Positions 1 through 11,301 of a stretch of DNA of 64,000 nucleotides are shown here, in pieces. The stretch is taken from positions 1 to 64,000 of the forward strand of contig QPMI01000103.1 in the NCBI GenBank assembly GCA_004431415.1. The letters are read 5' to 3'. Within the stretch, counting starts at the first letter, position 1. Each line of letters opens with the position of its first letter. The translations under genes and the position numbers were made by a program. Under the pieces are notes generated by a model. The model had not been told where the DNA came from. It saw only the letters and a program-made list of their open reading frames with translations, and made no database searches. Source of the stretch: Cyanophora paradoxa. Its lineage: Eukaryota > Glaucocystophyceae > Cyanophorales > Cyanophoraceae.

Positions 1-316
1 TCGGGATTTGCGCTCTCAATGCGTAAATCGAGTTTTGCGCCGACGGAATGCGAACAAAGAAGACCGAAGCCGAGCGCCAGGCACGAAAGAGCTGAGCGAC
101 TCGCTAGCCGCGGAGCGGCGCGAGGCGAGCACGGGATAAGCAGCAGGCTGCAGCGAGCGTCCCGCAAGGAACTAGCTGAGCTAGCCGTTGGGCCGAGCCG
201 GCAGGCTTGAAGCCGCCGAGCTCCGGGGGGGTACGCTGATTCGGGGTTTCCCTTCACGCCCAGCTTCGCTCGCGGCCGCCCCAGGCCACGAAGCGACCAG
301 CGGCGAAGCGAAATCG
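1..316. repeat. Dispersed repeat, copy matching 9757-10070
   Basis: Nearly identical to the stretch starting at 9757, apart from small G- and C-run length differences; similarity stops at about 316/10070. The window begins exactly where the 560-bp repeat ends in the second copy, so a further copy of that repeat may lie just outside the window. No protein is recognised. Confidence 0.85.
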
Positions 317-1000
317 CCACAGCCAGCACTGCAATCACTCCTAAGCAGCCCTGTCGGACCGGCGGCCGCACTTCCCGGCCGTCCCTCCAATTGCACAGAG
401 CTGACCAATTCTGCAGCACCACGGCTCGCCATAGCTGCAGTGGAGCGCGATCCCGCGGCAGCAACTGCGCATGCCTCGATGGCTGGCCGGCGCAAACCCT
501 GTTCCCAGCGATCCTCCCGGAATCGGCCTCGGGCCCCGATTCACGCTTGAATCTGGTTCCTTACTGCCGTGCCGGTACGTGGATTCACGTCCGGGCCCGC
601 CCGCCACGCTCGCATCCCGCGCGCGCTGGCTATCCCGGGGGCCCACCGTCAGTCCGCGGCCGCCGGCTTGCCTATACACTCTATAAGCGTGTATTGAGAC
701 CCGCCGCGCGATTCCTCCGGATCCCTGACCAATTCCTGCGCGCATGCTCCGGAGCTCCTCGGCGCTCGCCCCGGACGTCGACACCGCCGCTGTGCCACGC
801 CGGCGGAGCTCGCGCAGGCCTGCCCCGGCCTGCTGGCGCGCGCGCTGCAGACCCACCGCGAAGTCGGGGCTTGGATCGTGCCTTACGCGTGATCCACCGA
901 CGGACGGTGCCCAGCCGCTCGCGCGGCTCGGGGAGGCGACGGAGTACTAGTACGGCTCCCGCGTGCGCCTCGCGCTGCGGGGCGGCCCGCGTGCGCCTCG
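317..1000. other. Gene-free GC-rich DNA
   Basis: No recognisable gene, RNA or mobile-element signature. Open frames run through it on both strands only because high GC makes stop codons rare; they continue into the tandem array to the right. Confidence 0.5.
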
Positions 1001-2560
1001 CGCTGTGGGCCCCGTACTCGGAGTTCGGAGGCCGCGCGCGACCTTCGCTGTGGCCCGATCCGCCCCGGCGGATTCCGGCCGCGACCACGGCCGGCGAACT
1101 TCCACCAGGAGCACGGATCTCGCGAGCGCCTCGCTGTGAGATGGGCCGCGTGCGCTCGGCGCTGTGGGCCCCGTGCAAGGAGTTCTGGGGCCGCGTGCGC
1201 CCCGCTGTGGCCCGGACCGCTCCAGCGGCACCGGCCGCTCCCGCGGCCGGCGAACTCCCAACCTGGCCTTCGAATTCGACTCCCGCGCGCGCCTCGCGCT
1301 GCGGGACGGCCCGCGTGCGCCTCGCGCTGTGGGCCCCCTACTCGGAGTTCGGAGGCCGCGCGCGACTCTCGCTGTGGCCCGCTCCGCCCCCCGGCGGATC
1401 CCGGCCGCGCCCGCGGCCGGCGAACTTCGACCAGGAGCACGGGTCTCGCGAGCGCCTCGCTGTGAGATGGGCCCGCGAGCGTTCGTCGCTGTGGACCCCC
1501 GTGCGCGGAGCTCGGGCCGCGTGCGCCTCGCTGTGGCCCCAGAGCTTCACCCCGGAGTACGGCTCTCGCGCGCGCCTCGATCGCTGCGAGACGGCGCCGG
1601 CCCGCGAGCGTGCGCGCTGTGGGCCCTGTACGTATATATATGTATATATATATACTCGGAGTTCGGAGGCCGCGCGCGACTCTCGCTGTGGCCCGATCCG
1701 CCCCGGCGGATCCCGGCCGCACCCGCGGCCGGCGAGCTTCCACCAGGTGCACGGATCTCGCGAGCGCCTCGCTGTGAGATGGGCCCGCGAGCGTTCGTCG
1801 CTGTGGGCCCCCGTGCGCGGAGCTCCGGGGCCGCGTGCGTCTCGCTGTGGCCCCAGAGCTTCACCCCGGAGTACGGCTCTCGCGTGCGCCTCGATCGCTG
1901 CGAGACGGCCCGCGAGCGTGCGCGCTGTGGGCCCTGTACTCGGGTTCGGAGGCCGCGCGCGACTCTCGCTGTGGCCCGATCCGCCCCGGCGGATTCCGGC
2001 CGCACCCGCGGCCGGCGAACTTCCACCAGGAGCACGGGCCTCGCGAGCGCCTCGCTGTGAGATGGGCCCGCGAGCGTTCGTCGCTGTGGGCCCCCGTGCG
2101 CGGAGCTCGGGCCGCGTGCGCCTCGCTGTGGCCCCAGAGCTTCACCCCGCGGCCGGATCCCGGAGTACGGCTCTCGTGCGCGCCTCGATCGCTGCGAGAC
2201 GGCGCCGGCCCGCGAGCGTGCGCGCTGTGGGCCCTGTACGTATATATATGTATATATATATACTCGAGCTCGGAGTTCGGAGGCCGCGCGCGACTCTCGC
2301 TGTGGCCCGATCCGCCCCGGCGGATCCCGGCCGCACCCGCGGCCGGCGAGCTTCCACCAGGTGCACGGATCTCGCGAGCGCCTCGCTGTGAGATGGGCCC
2401 GCGAGCGTTCGTCGCCGTGGGCCCCCGTGCGCGGAGCTCGGGCCGCGTGCGCCTCGCTGTGGCCCCAGAGCTTCACGTGCACGCCGGAGTACGGACCTCG
2501 CGTGCGTCCCGCTGCGAGACGGCCCGCGAGCGTGCGCGCTGCGGGCCCCGGACTCGGACT
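1000..2560. repeat. Tandem array, ~290-330 bp units, about five copies
   Basis: Units start with a tcggagttcggaggc-like motif near 1018, 1339, 1655, 1940 and 2268. Each carries the same succession of blocks: a gatccgccccggcgga motif, a tcgcgagcgcctcgctgtga motif, and a block rich in ctgtggcccc. Two units carry a TA-rich insert (gtatatatatgtatatatat-like) near 1630-1655 and 2238-2262. Unit lengths are not a constant multiple of three and several frames stay open at once, so the 666-codon frame across it is taken as non-coding. Confidence 0.85.
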
Positions 2561-2854
2561 CGGATCCGGATTCCGGAGTGCGTTACGCAGCAACTTACGC
2601 TGCGGACTACTAGGCTACAGCTCTCGCTGGCGCGCGCGCTGCGAGTATACGACGACTATACGTAGTCCGTACTGGTCGGCCCACTGCCACCGCTGGCCAT
2701 GGCGCGTCTCGAGCCTCGGAGCTCGCTGCGGACTAGCTAGCCGCTAGCGCTACTAGGCTATGGTAGCCTATAGCTATAGGTAGCGCTGCTGGCGCGACCG
2801 CTATTGCTACGTATATATACGTACAGCCTCGCGATCGATCGCGATCGCAGAGTG

Positions 2855-2955
2855 TTTTGTTTGTTTTTTGTTTTGGTCAATTCTAGTCGATTCAAGGATT
2901 GACTCGACCTTAAAACAAAAACAAAAACAAACAAAAACAAAAAACAACGGACGTA
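2855..2955. repeat. T-rich/A-rich inverted repeat
   Basis: A T-rich stretch (tttgttttttgtttt-type, about 2855-2878) is followed by an A-rich stretch (aaaacaaaaacaaac-type, about 2912-2948), with related ggtcaatt/gattgact sequence between them. It could fold into an AT-rich hairpin. It stands out sharply from the GC-rich surroundings. Confidence 0.6.
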
Positions 2956-3329
2956 CCCGTTGTACCGGCCGGCGGCCGGAGCCGCCGGACCCGCGGTCCC
3001 GCGCGGGCCGCGCCGGCGCCGCGCGGTCTCACTGCCGCACTGCAGTGCCAGGCCGCTGAGGCGGTCACTTCCGGGGGATCCGCTGCCGCCGCTGCGGCGC
3101 CGCACGGCATGCGCAGTCTGCAGTGGCAGTACAGCCGCAGTGCCGCAGTGCGAGCTCGAGCCTCGAGTCAGCCGGCGCCCGCAGCTGCAGCTGCCAGGCT
3201 GGCGCTTCCGCTACCGCAGTGCTGCCGCTGCCCCAGTGGCGCGTTACGCTGCGGACTACGGTCCCCGCTTGCGCTCTAGATCTCGCTGCGAGTCGGCCTG
3301 CTGGCGACCTTCCGCGCATCCGCGCCGCG

Positions 3330-6300
3330 CCCTTGCGCAACCCCCGCACCGCCGCTCGGCTCGCCGCCGCCGCCGGACCTGCTTGCGCAGAGCGGGCCGG
3401 CCGCTGGCTCGCACGCAGCGCTCCCGGCTGGAGCCCAAGGCTCCACCAGGGTCCACCTCCGTCCCGAGGTCCGAAAACGACCTCGCGCGGCCCGCACCGC
3501 CGCGCCACCCGCCGCCGCGCCTGACCTGCTCGCGCAGGGCGGGCCGACCGCTGGCTCGCCTGCCGCGCTCCCCGGCTGGAGCCCAGGGCTCCACCTCCGT
3601 CCCGAGGTCCGAAAACGGCCTCGCGCGGCCCCGCACCGCCGCGCCACCCGCCGCCGCCGCCTGACCTGCTTGCGCAGGGCGGGCCGACCGCTGGCTCGCC
3701 TGCGGCGCTCTCCGGCTGGAGCCCAGGGCTCCGCCTCCGCCCCGAGGTCCGAAAACGGCCTCGCGCGGCCCCGCACCGCCGCGCCACCCGCCGCCGCACC
3801 TGACCTGCTTGCGCAGGGCGGGCCGACCGCTGGCTCGCCTGCGGCGCTCCCCGGCTGGAGCCCAGGGCTCCACCTCCGCCCGAGGTCCGTCACGGCCTTG
3901 CGCGGCCCCGCACCGCCGCTCGACCCGCCGCCGCCGCCTGACCTGCTTGCGCAGGGCGGGCCGGCCGCTGGCTCGCCTGCCGCGCTCTCCGGCTGGAGCC
4001 CAGGGCTCCACCTCCGCCAGAGGTCCGTCACGGCCTCGCGCGGCCCCGCGCTGCCACTCGAACCGCCGCCGCCGCCGGACCTGCTTGCGCAGAGCGGGCC
4101 GGCCGCTGGCTCGCACGCAGCGCTCCCGGCTGGAGCCCAAGGCTCCACCAGGGTCCACCTCCGTCCGAGGTCCGAAAACGACCTCGCGCGGCCCCGCACC
4201 GCCGCGCCACCCGCCGCCGCCGCCTGACCTGCTCGCGCAGGGCGGGCCGACCGCTGGCTCGCCTGCCGCGCTCCCCGGCTGGAGCCCAGGGCTCCACCTC
4301 CGTCCCGAGGTCCGAAAACGGCCTCGCGCGGCCCGCACCGCCGCGCCACCGCCGCCGCCGCCTGACCTGCTTGCGCAGGGCGGGCCGACCGCTGGCTCGC
4401 CTGCGGCGCTCTCCGGCTGGAGCCCAGGGCTCCGCCTCCGCCCCGAGGTCCGAAAACGGCCTCGCGCGGCCCCGCACCGCCGCGCCACCCGCCGCCGCCA
4501 CCTGACCTGCTTGCGCAGGGCGGGCCGACCGCTGGCTCGCCTGCGGCGCTCCCCGGCTGGAGCCCAGGGCTCCACCTCCGTCCCGAGGTCCGAAAACGGC
4601 CTCGCGCGGCCCCGCACCGCCGCGCCACCCGCCGCCGCCGCCTGACCTGCTTGCGCAGGGCGGGCCGACCGCTGGCTCGCCTGCGGCGCTCCCGGCTGGA
4701 GCCAAGGGCTCCGCCTCCGCCCGAGGTCCGTCACGGCCTCGCGCGGCCCCCGCGCCGCCGCTCGACCCGCCGCCGCCGCCTGACCTGCTTGCGCAGGGCG
4801 GGCCGGCCGCTGGCTCGCCTGCCGCGCTCTCCGGCTGGAGCCCAGGGCTCCACCTCCGCCCAGAGGTCCGTCACGGCCTCGCGCGGCCCCGCGCTGCCAC
4901 TCGAACCGCCGCCGCCGCCTGACCTGCTTGCGCAGGGCGGGCCGACCGCTGGCTCGCCTGCGGCGCTCCCCGTCTGGAGCCCAGGGCTCCACCTCCGCCC
5001 CGAGGTCCGAAAACGACCTCGCGCGGCCCCGCACCGCCGCGCCACCCGCCGCCGCCGCCTGACCTACGGGTGCAGGGCGGGCCGACCGCTGGCTCGCCTG
5101 CGGCGCTCTCCGGCTGGAGCCCAGGGCTCCGCCTCCGCCCCGAGGTCCGTCACGGCCTCGCGCGGCCCCCGCGCCGCCGCTCGACCCGCCGCCGCCGCCT
5201 GACCTGCTGGCGCAGGGCGGGCCGGCCGCTGGCTCGCCTGCCGCGCTCTCCGGCTGGAGCCCAGGGCTCCACCGCTGCCCCGAGGTCCGTCACGGCCTCG
5301 CGCGGCCCCGCACCGCCGCTCGACCCGCCGCCGCCGCCTGACCTGCTTGCGCAGGGCGGGCCGGCCGCTGGCTCGCCTGCCGCGCTCTCCGGCTGGAGCC
5401 CAGGGCTCCACCGCTGCCCCGAGGTCCGTCACGGCCTCGCGCGGCCCCGCACCGCCGCTCAACCCGCCACCGTGGCACCGCCGCCTGAACTGCTTGCGCA
5501 GGGCGGGCCGGCCGCTGGCTTGCCTGCGGCGCTCCCCGGCTGGAGCCCAGGGCTCCACCTCCGCCCCGAGGTCCGAAAACGACCTCGCGCGGCCCCGCAC
5601 TGCCGCTCGACCAGCCGCCGCCGAAAAACCTGCTTGCGCAGGGCGGGCCGGCCGCTGGCTCGCATACAGCGCTCCCCGGCTGGAGCCCAGGGCTCCACCT
5701 CCGCCCCGAGGTCCGTCACGGCTTCGCGCGACCCCGCGCCGCCGCTCGACACGCCGCTGCCGCCTGACCTGCTTGCGCAGGGCGGGCCGGCCGCTGGCTC
5801 GCATGCAGCGCCCCCCGGCTGGAGCCCAGGGCTCCACCTCCGCCCCGAGGTCCGTCACGGCCTCGCGCGGCCCCGCGCTGCTGCTCGACCCGCCGCCGCT
5901 GCATAACCTGCCTGCGCAGGGCCGGCCGCTGGCGCGCATGCAGCGCTCCTCGGCTGGAGCCCAGGGCTCCACCGCTGCCCCGAGGTCCGCCACGGCCTCG
6001 CGCGCCCCTGTGCTGCCGCTCGACCCGCCGCCGCCGCATAACCTGCTTGCGCAGGGCGGGCAGGGTGCTGGCTCGTCCGTAGCGCTCCCCGGCTGGAGCT
6101 CAAGGCGCCACCGCCTCCCCGAGGTCCGTCTCGGCCTCGCCCAGCCCCGCGCTGCCGCTCGACTCGCCGCCGCCGCATACCCTGCTTGCGCAGGGCGGGC
6201 TGGCCGCTGGCTCGTATGCAACGCTTCCTGGACGGAGCTCAGGGCTCCACCTCCGCCCCGAGGTCAGTCACGGCCTCGAGCGGCCCCGCGCTGCTGCTCG

Positions 6301-8570
6301 ACCCGCCGCCGCCGCATCACCTGCTTGCGCAGGGCGGGCCGGCCGCTGGCTCGCCTGCAGCGCTCCCCGGCTGGAGCTCAAGGCGCCACCGCCGCCCCGA
6401 GGTCCGTCACGGCCTCGCGCGGCCCCGGGCTGCCGCTCGACCCGCCGCCGCCGCATACCCTGCTTGCGCAGGGCGGGCCGGCCGCTGGCTCGCCTGCGGC
6501 GCTCCCCGGCTGGAGCCCAGGGCCCCACCTGCGCCCCGAGGTCCGTCACGGCCTCGCGCGGCCCCGCGCTGCAGCTCGGCGTACCGCCACTGCCTGACCT
6601 GCCTGCGCAGGGCGGGCCGGCCGCTGGCTCGCATGCAGCGCTTCCCGGCTGGAGCCCAGGGCCCCACCTCCGCCCCGCTGCCCGTCACGGCCTCGCGCGG
6701 CCCGCGCTGCCGCTCGTCCCGCCACCGCCGCGTAATCTGCCTGCGCAGGGCGGGCCGGCCGCTTGCTCGCATGCAGCGCTCCCTGGCCGAGGCCCAGGGC
6801 TCCACCTCCGCCCCGAGGTACGTTCACGGCCTCATGCGGCCCTGCACCACCACTCGTCCCGCCGCTGCCGCGTAACCTGCTTGCGCAGAGCGGGCCGGCC
6901 GCTGGCTTGCATACAGCGCTCCCCGGCTGGAGCCCAGGGCGCTACCTCCGCCCGAGGTCCGTCACGGTCTCGCGCGGCCCGCGCTGCCGCTCGACCCACC
7001 GCCGCCGCATAACCTGCTTGCGCAGGGCGGGCCGGCCGCTGGCGCGCATGCAGCGCTCCCCGGCTGGAGCCCAGGGCTCCACCGCTGCCCCGAGGTCCGT
7101 CACGGCCTCGCGCGGCCCCGCGCTGCAGCTCGGCGTACCGCCACTGCCTGACCCGCTGGCGCAGGACGGGCCGGCCGCTGGCTCGTCCGCCGCGCTCTCC
7201 GGATGGAGCCCAAGGCCCCACCGCCGCCCCGAAGTCCTTCACGGCCTCGCGCGGCCCCCGCGCCGCCGCTCGATCCGCCGCCGCCGCCTGACCGGCTTGC
7301 GCAGGGCGGGCCAGCCGCTGGCTCGCCTGCCGCGCTCTCCGGCTGGAGCCCTACGGCTCCACCTCCGCCCCGAGGTCCGAAACCGACCTCGCGCGGCCCC
7401 GCACCGCCGCGCCACCCGCCGCCGCCGCCTGACCGCTTGCGCAGGGCGGGCCGACCGCTGGCTCGCCTGCGGCGCTCTCCGGCTGGAGCCCAGGGCTCCG
7501 CCTCCGCCCCGAGGTCTGTCACGGCCTTGCGCGGCCCCCGCACCGCCGCTCGACCCGCCGCCGCCGCCTGACCTGCTTGCGCAGGGCGGGCCGGCCGCTG
7601 GCTCGCCTGCGGCGCTCTCCGGCTGGAGCCCAGGGCTCCGCCTCCGCCCCGAGGTCCGTCACGGCCTTGCGCGGGTCCCGCGCCGCCGCTCGACCCGCCG
7701 CCGCCGCCTGACCTGCTTGCGCAGGGCGGGCCGGCCGCTGGCTCGCCTGCCGCGCTCTCCGGCTGGAGCCCAGGGCTCCACCGCTGCCCGAGGTCCTCAC
7801 GGCCTCGCGCGGCCCCGCGCCGCCGCTCGGCTCACCGCCGCCGCCTCGCCTGCTTGCGCAGGGCGGGCCGGCCCCTGGCTCGCCCGCAAGGCCCCCTGGC
7901 TGAAGCTCCAGGCCCCGCGCTACACCGAGGTCTACTGCGACCTCGCGTGGTCCCGCGCCACCGCTCGGCTCGCTGCCGCCGCCCGACCTGCTTGCGCAGG
8001 GCGGGCCGGCCGCTGGCTCGCCCGCAGCGCCTCCTACTGGAGCTCAAAAGCTCCGCCGCCGCCCCAAGGTCCGTGGCGACCTCGCGTGGCCCCATGCCAC
8101 AGCTCGGCCCGCCGCCGCCGCCTGACCTGCGTACGCAAGGCGGACCGGCCTCCGGCATGCCCGCGGCGCTCCCCGGCTGGAGCTCGAGGCTCCACCACCT
8201 CCCCGAGGTCTGAAGCGACCTCGCGCGGCCCACACTACCGCTCGACCCGCTGCCGTCGCTCCCCCAGCTTGCGTAGGGCGGGCCGGCCTCTAGCTCGCCC
8301 GCGACGCTTCCTGACTGGAGCTCAAGGCTCCACCCCCGCCCCGAGGTCTGCAGCGACCCCGCGCGTCCCCGCGCCGCCACTGAACTCGCCGCCGCCGCAT
8401 AACCTGCTTGCGCAGGGCGGGCCGGCCTCTGGCTCGCCAGCAGAGCTCTCCTGCTGGAGCTCATGGCCCCACCACCGCCCCGAGGTCCGCAACGCCCTTG
8501 CGCGGCCCCAAGCCGCCGCCGCCTCGCCTGCTGGCGCAGGGTGGGCTGACCGCTGGCTCGCCCGCGGTGC
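3330..8570. repeat. GC-rich satellite, ~140-bp units, roughly 37 copies
   Basis: Each unit contains a ctgcttgcgcagggcggg core, a gctggctcgc block, a ggctggagcccagggctcca block, a gaggtccg(t/a) block and a ccgccgccgc spacer. Core motifs recur near 3381, 3525, 3666, 3805, 3945, 4081 and 4228, a period of 136-147 bp. Units are most alike between about 3.4 and 5.9 kb and decay steadily to about 8.5 kb. Because the period is not a multiple of three, the long frames (up to 685 codons) change reading phase from unit to unit and are not credible proteins. Confidence 0.92.
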
Positions 8571-9198
8571 CGTTCCACGGGCGCTCCAGGCCCTGAGGCC
8601 CCGCGACCGCTCCCGCGGTCTTACGCGGCCCCCACGACTCCGCGCGGCGCGCTTCCGCCGCCTAACCTGCTTGCACAGGGCAGGACGGTGGTGGGCTCGC
8701 TTTCGGTGCTCACCGGCTGGGATGGCGTTCGATTCCGCCGCGGCCCCGAGGTCCGCAACGGCCTCGCGCGACTTCACGCCGACGCGCAGGGCGACCGCCT
8801 TGCCCGCCCCCCACCCGTAAGCGCGCCCCTGGCCCGCACCGCCCAGCATGACTTGTCGGCGGCGGGGATCTGGCGGCGCAACTATCAAGCGCCGCCCCGG
8901 TTCGTCGACTGTCCCACAGGGGTACGGCGAGAACCCCCCAGCCTTCTGTGCCGGCTCGTTACCTCGGGCGTCTTGGCCTGCCCCGGCCCCATGTTGTTTG
9001 TCCGAATTCACGCTCTCTGCCCGTTCCTCCTACAGCGCAGTGCGCTGGGAGAGGGAGACCTAGCGTCTGGGACACGGGGGGTGGCAGGGGAAGGAGGAAG
9101 GAGAGGGGGGGAAGGGGGGAGGGCGAAACAACCTTCGCCCTCTTGCTCACTTTGTTCCTATGTATGCTATTCTGGCTGGCTGTGACCTGACTCTTGTT
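8571..9198. other. Gene-free flank with purine-rich tract
   Basis: Decayed satellite sequence grades into unique DNA. A purine-rich tract (gga/ggg runs) spans about 9073-9127, followed by a short pyrimidine-leaning stretch. No gene recognised. Confidence 0.5.
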
Positions 9199-9756
9199 TG
9201 GTAGGGGGTACTGCATTCGTGCTGCGTTCGCTACGCTCACCCCCGCGGCCTCCGGCGGCGGTACCCGGCTTCGGATCCCCGAACCCGGAAGAAACCGCGT
9301 ACCCCTCCCGGGGTACGCCGTTCGCCCCAACCGGCCCCACAAGGCGCGGCCCGAGGCCGAACGCATACCCCGGAGAGGGGTACGGCGTCAGAGCGGCCCC
9401 GATCAAGTGTACCCCCGAGCGGGGTACCCCGATCGGCCCGCGACGGCCCCGAGCGGAGTACCCCGAGCGGGGTACACCGTCTCGGCCCGCAACGGCCCTC
9501 CCCGGGGTACAGGCGCCTAGCGCGCTTACCCCGGAGAGTTCTTGTTCCGGAACTCGCAAGGGCGAGGCCGGAATGGCATACGGCGATCCGCCCTGGTCGA
9601 TCGCCAACGTATTATGATACGTGGTTCCCGGGAAAGCAGCCATATAGAGCTGCCGTACCTCAGGGCCCAACCGATGCGCTATCCCGTGCATCTAGCTAAG
9701 TAGTGCCAGGCGTAAGATAGCTAGGTCTTCTGCATTCGAATGAAGCGAGGCGTAAA
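9199..9756. repeat. 560-bp direct repeat, copy 1
   Basis: Nearly identical to 10741-11301. It starts at tggtagggggtactgc and ends at gcgaggcgtaaa. It is dense in GGGGTAC/GTACCCC motifs (about ten between 9290 and 9510) and carries a GTATTATGATACGTGGTTCC site at 9609-9628. Repeats of this spacing could be remnant LTRs, but no polymerase or gag lies between the copies. Confidence 0.9.
9609..9628 (+). promoter_or_regulatory. Recurrent TATA-like/ACGTGG site, copy 1
   Basis: A 20-bp motif GTATTATRATACGTGGTTCC occurs three times in the window. It combines an AT-rich core with an ACGTGG (G-box-like) tail. This copy lies inside the 560-bp repeat. A promoter role is inferred only from recurrence and composition. 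Confidence 0.3.
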
Positions 9757-10070
9757 TCGGGATTTGCGCTCTCAATGCGTAAATCGAGTTTTGCGCCGAC
9801 GGAATGCGAACAAAGAAGACCGAAGCCGAGCGCCAGGCACGAAAGAGCTGAGCGACTCGCTAGCCGCGGAGCGGCGCGAGGCGAGCACGGGATAAGCAGC
9901 AGGCTGCAGCGAGCGTCCCGCAAGGAACTAGCTGAGCTAGCCGTTGGGCCGAGCCGGCAGGCTTGAAGCCGCCGAGCTCCGGGGGGTACGCTGATTCGGG
10001 TTTCCCTTCACGCCCAGCTTCGCTCGCGGCCGCCCCAGGCCACGAAGCGACCAGCGGCGAAGCGAAATCG
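9757..10070. repeat. Dispersed repeat, second copy of 1-316
   Basis: Matches the first 316 bases of the window. It directly follows copy 1 of the 560-bp repeat, so both may belong to one ~870-bp repeat of which 10741-11301 is a shorter copy. Confidence 0.85.
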
Positions 10071-10199
10071 CTCCCGCCCACCTCCCCGCGATTTTTCCTT
10101 CCGGGGCGCCGATCCTCGCCACCCAGCGAGCCCCGGCACCGCGAAAAGTTCGCGCGAAAAGGCGATGCACACGGCGACCAGCGCCAGCGTTCGCCGAGG

Positions 10200-10219
10200 G
10201 TATTATAATACGTGGTTCC
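10200..10219 (+). promoter_or_regulatory. Recurrent TATA-like/ACGTGG site, copy 2
   Basis: This copy lies outside the 560-bp repeats, in otherwise dissimilar DNA, with one base changed (TATTATAATA core). Conservation here while neighbouring bases differ is the best hint that the motif itself matters. Confidence 0.35.
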
Positions 10220-10740
10220 TTGCCGTCTCCTGTGCACACGGTTCCGGATGTTACTCCCGCTCGGTGCCGACCACCAGCGCGGACGTGGTTGTGCACAGCT
10301 GATCCGTGGTAATTTGCAATGGTTCCGTCGAAGATTCGGGCACGAACCGCGCAGACTCGGTGTACCGGTCGTCATTCGTGTTTCCACGCGCGTCCGCTGG
10401 ACCCACTTGTGCCGGCGCCGGGCCGGGGTCCAGCGCGCCCCCAAGAAACAGTCGCGCGGCTTCGTGGAGAATCTCGAGTTTTTCCCGCTGGGTTGTACCC
10501 TGTTTTCCTCTGGACCCGCGGGTGCCGAGCCGGGGTCCAGCGCGCATGACCGTTACGCGGTTTTGTTTTTCCCGCGGTAACTTAGTAACTTGCTGGTTTT
10601 TGAGTCTACCGCCCCGGCGCGGGGGGAGACTTCGCGCATGATTCGGAACCCTGTTGGTTTTTGGATGAGCCGCGGTTGTCGTATGTTGTACGACTCCTTG
10701 GTCTCATGGTCGTCTGCGGACGACGGGCACGCTACGCGTG

Positions 10741-11301
10741 TGGTAGGGGGTACTGCATTCGTGCTGCGTTCGCTACGCTCACCCCCGCGGCCTCCGGCGG
10801 CGGTACCCGGCTTCGGATCCCCGAACCCGGAAGAAACCGCGTACCCCTCCCCGGGGTACGCCGTTCGCCCCAACCGGCCCCACAAGGCGCGGCCCGAGGC
10901 CGAACGCATACCCCGGAGAGGGGTACGGCGTCAGAGCGGCCCCGATCAAGTGTACCCCCGAGCGGGGTACCCCGATCGGCCCCGCGACGGCCCCGAGCGG
11001 AGTACCCCCGAGCGGGGTACACCGTCTCGGCCCGCAACGGCCCTCCCCGGGGTACAGGCGCCTAGCGCGCTTACCCCGGAGAGTTCTTGTTCCGGAACTC
11101 GCAAGGGCGAGGCCGGAATGGCATACGGCGATCCGCCCTGGTCGATCGCCAACGTATTATGATACGTGGTTCCCGGGAAAGCAGCCATATAGAGCTGCCG
11201 TACCTCAGGGCCCAACCGATGCGCTATCCCGTGCATCTAGCTAAGTAGTGCCAGGCGTAAGATAGCTAGGTCTTCTGCATTCGAATGAAGCGAGGCGTAA
11301 A
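10741..11301. repeat. 560-bp direct repeat, copy 2
   Basis: Second copy of 9199-9756, with a few C-run and G-run length differences. Its last 17 bases supply the ATG and first codons of the ORF starting at 11285. The third GTATTAT...GTGGTTCC site, at 11154-11173, lies about 110 bp upstream of that ATG. Confidence 0.9.
11154..11173 (+). promoter_or_regulatory. Recurrent TATA-like/ACGTGG site, copy 3, upstream of ORF
   Basis: Same 20-bp motif, 111 bp upstream of the start codon at 11285. This is a suitable position for a core promoter or 5' regulatory site, but the assignment is an inference from position. Confidence 0.3.

Noticed and set aside
391-2391. 666-codon open frame
   Set aside because: Lies across a GC-rich tandem array; frames on both strands are open at once and residue use is almost entirely Arg, Ala, Pro, Ser and Gly.
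3256-5034. 592-codon minus-strand frame and similar frames to 8820
   Set aside because: The satellite period is not a multiple of three, so the translation changes phase between units and conserves no protein repeat.
3330-8570. CRISPR-like array
   Set aside because: Units are contiguous 140-bp satellites without unique spacers, and the DNA is eukaryotic.
8715-8745. tRNA-like T-arm (ggcgttcgattccgcc)
   Set aside because: No matching acceptor, D-arm or anticodon arm upstream; falls in decayed satellite.
9199-11301. Complete LTR retrotransposon bounded by the 560-bp repeats
   Set aside because: Only ~980 bp lie between the copies, with no gag, pol, primer-binding site or polypurine tract, so LTR status is not claimed.
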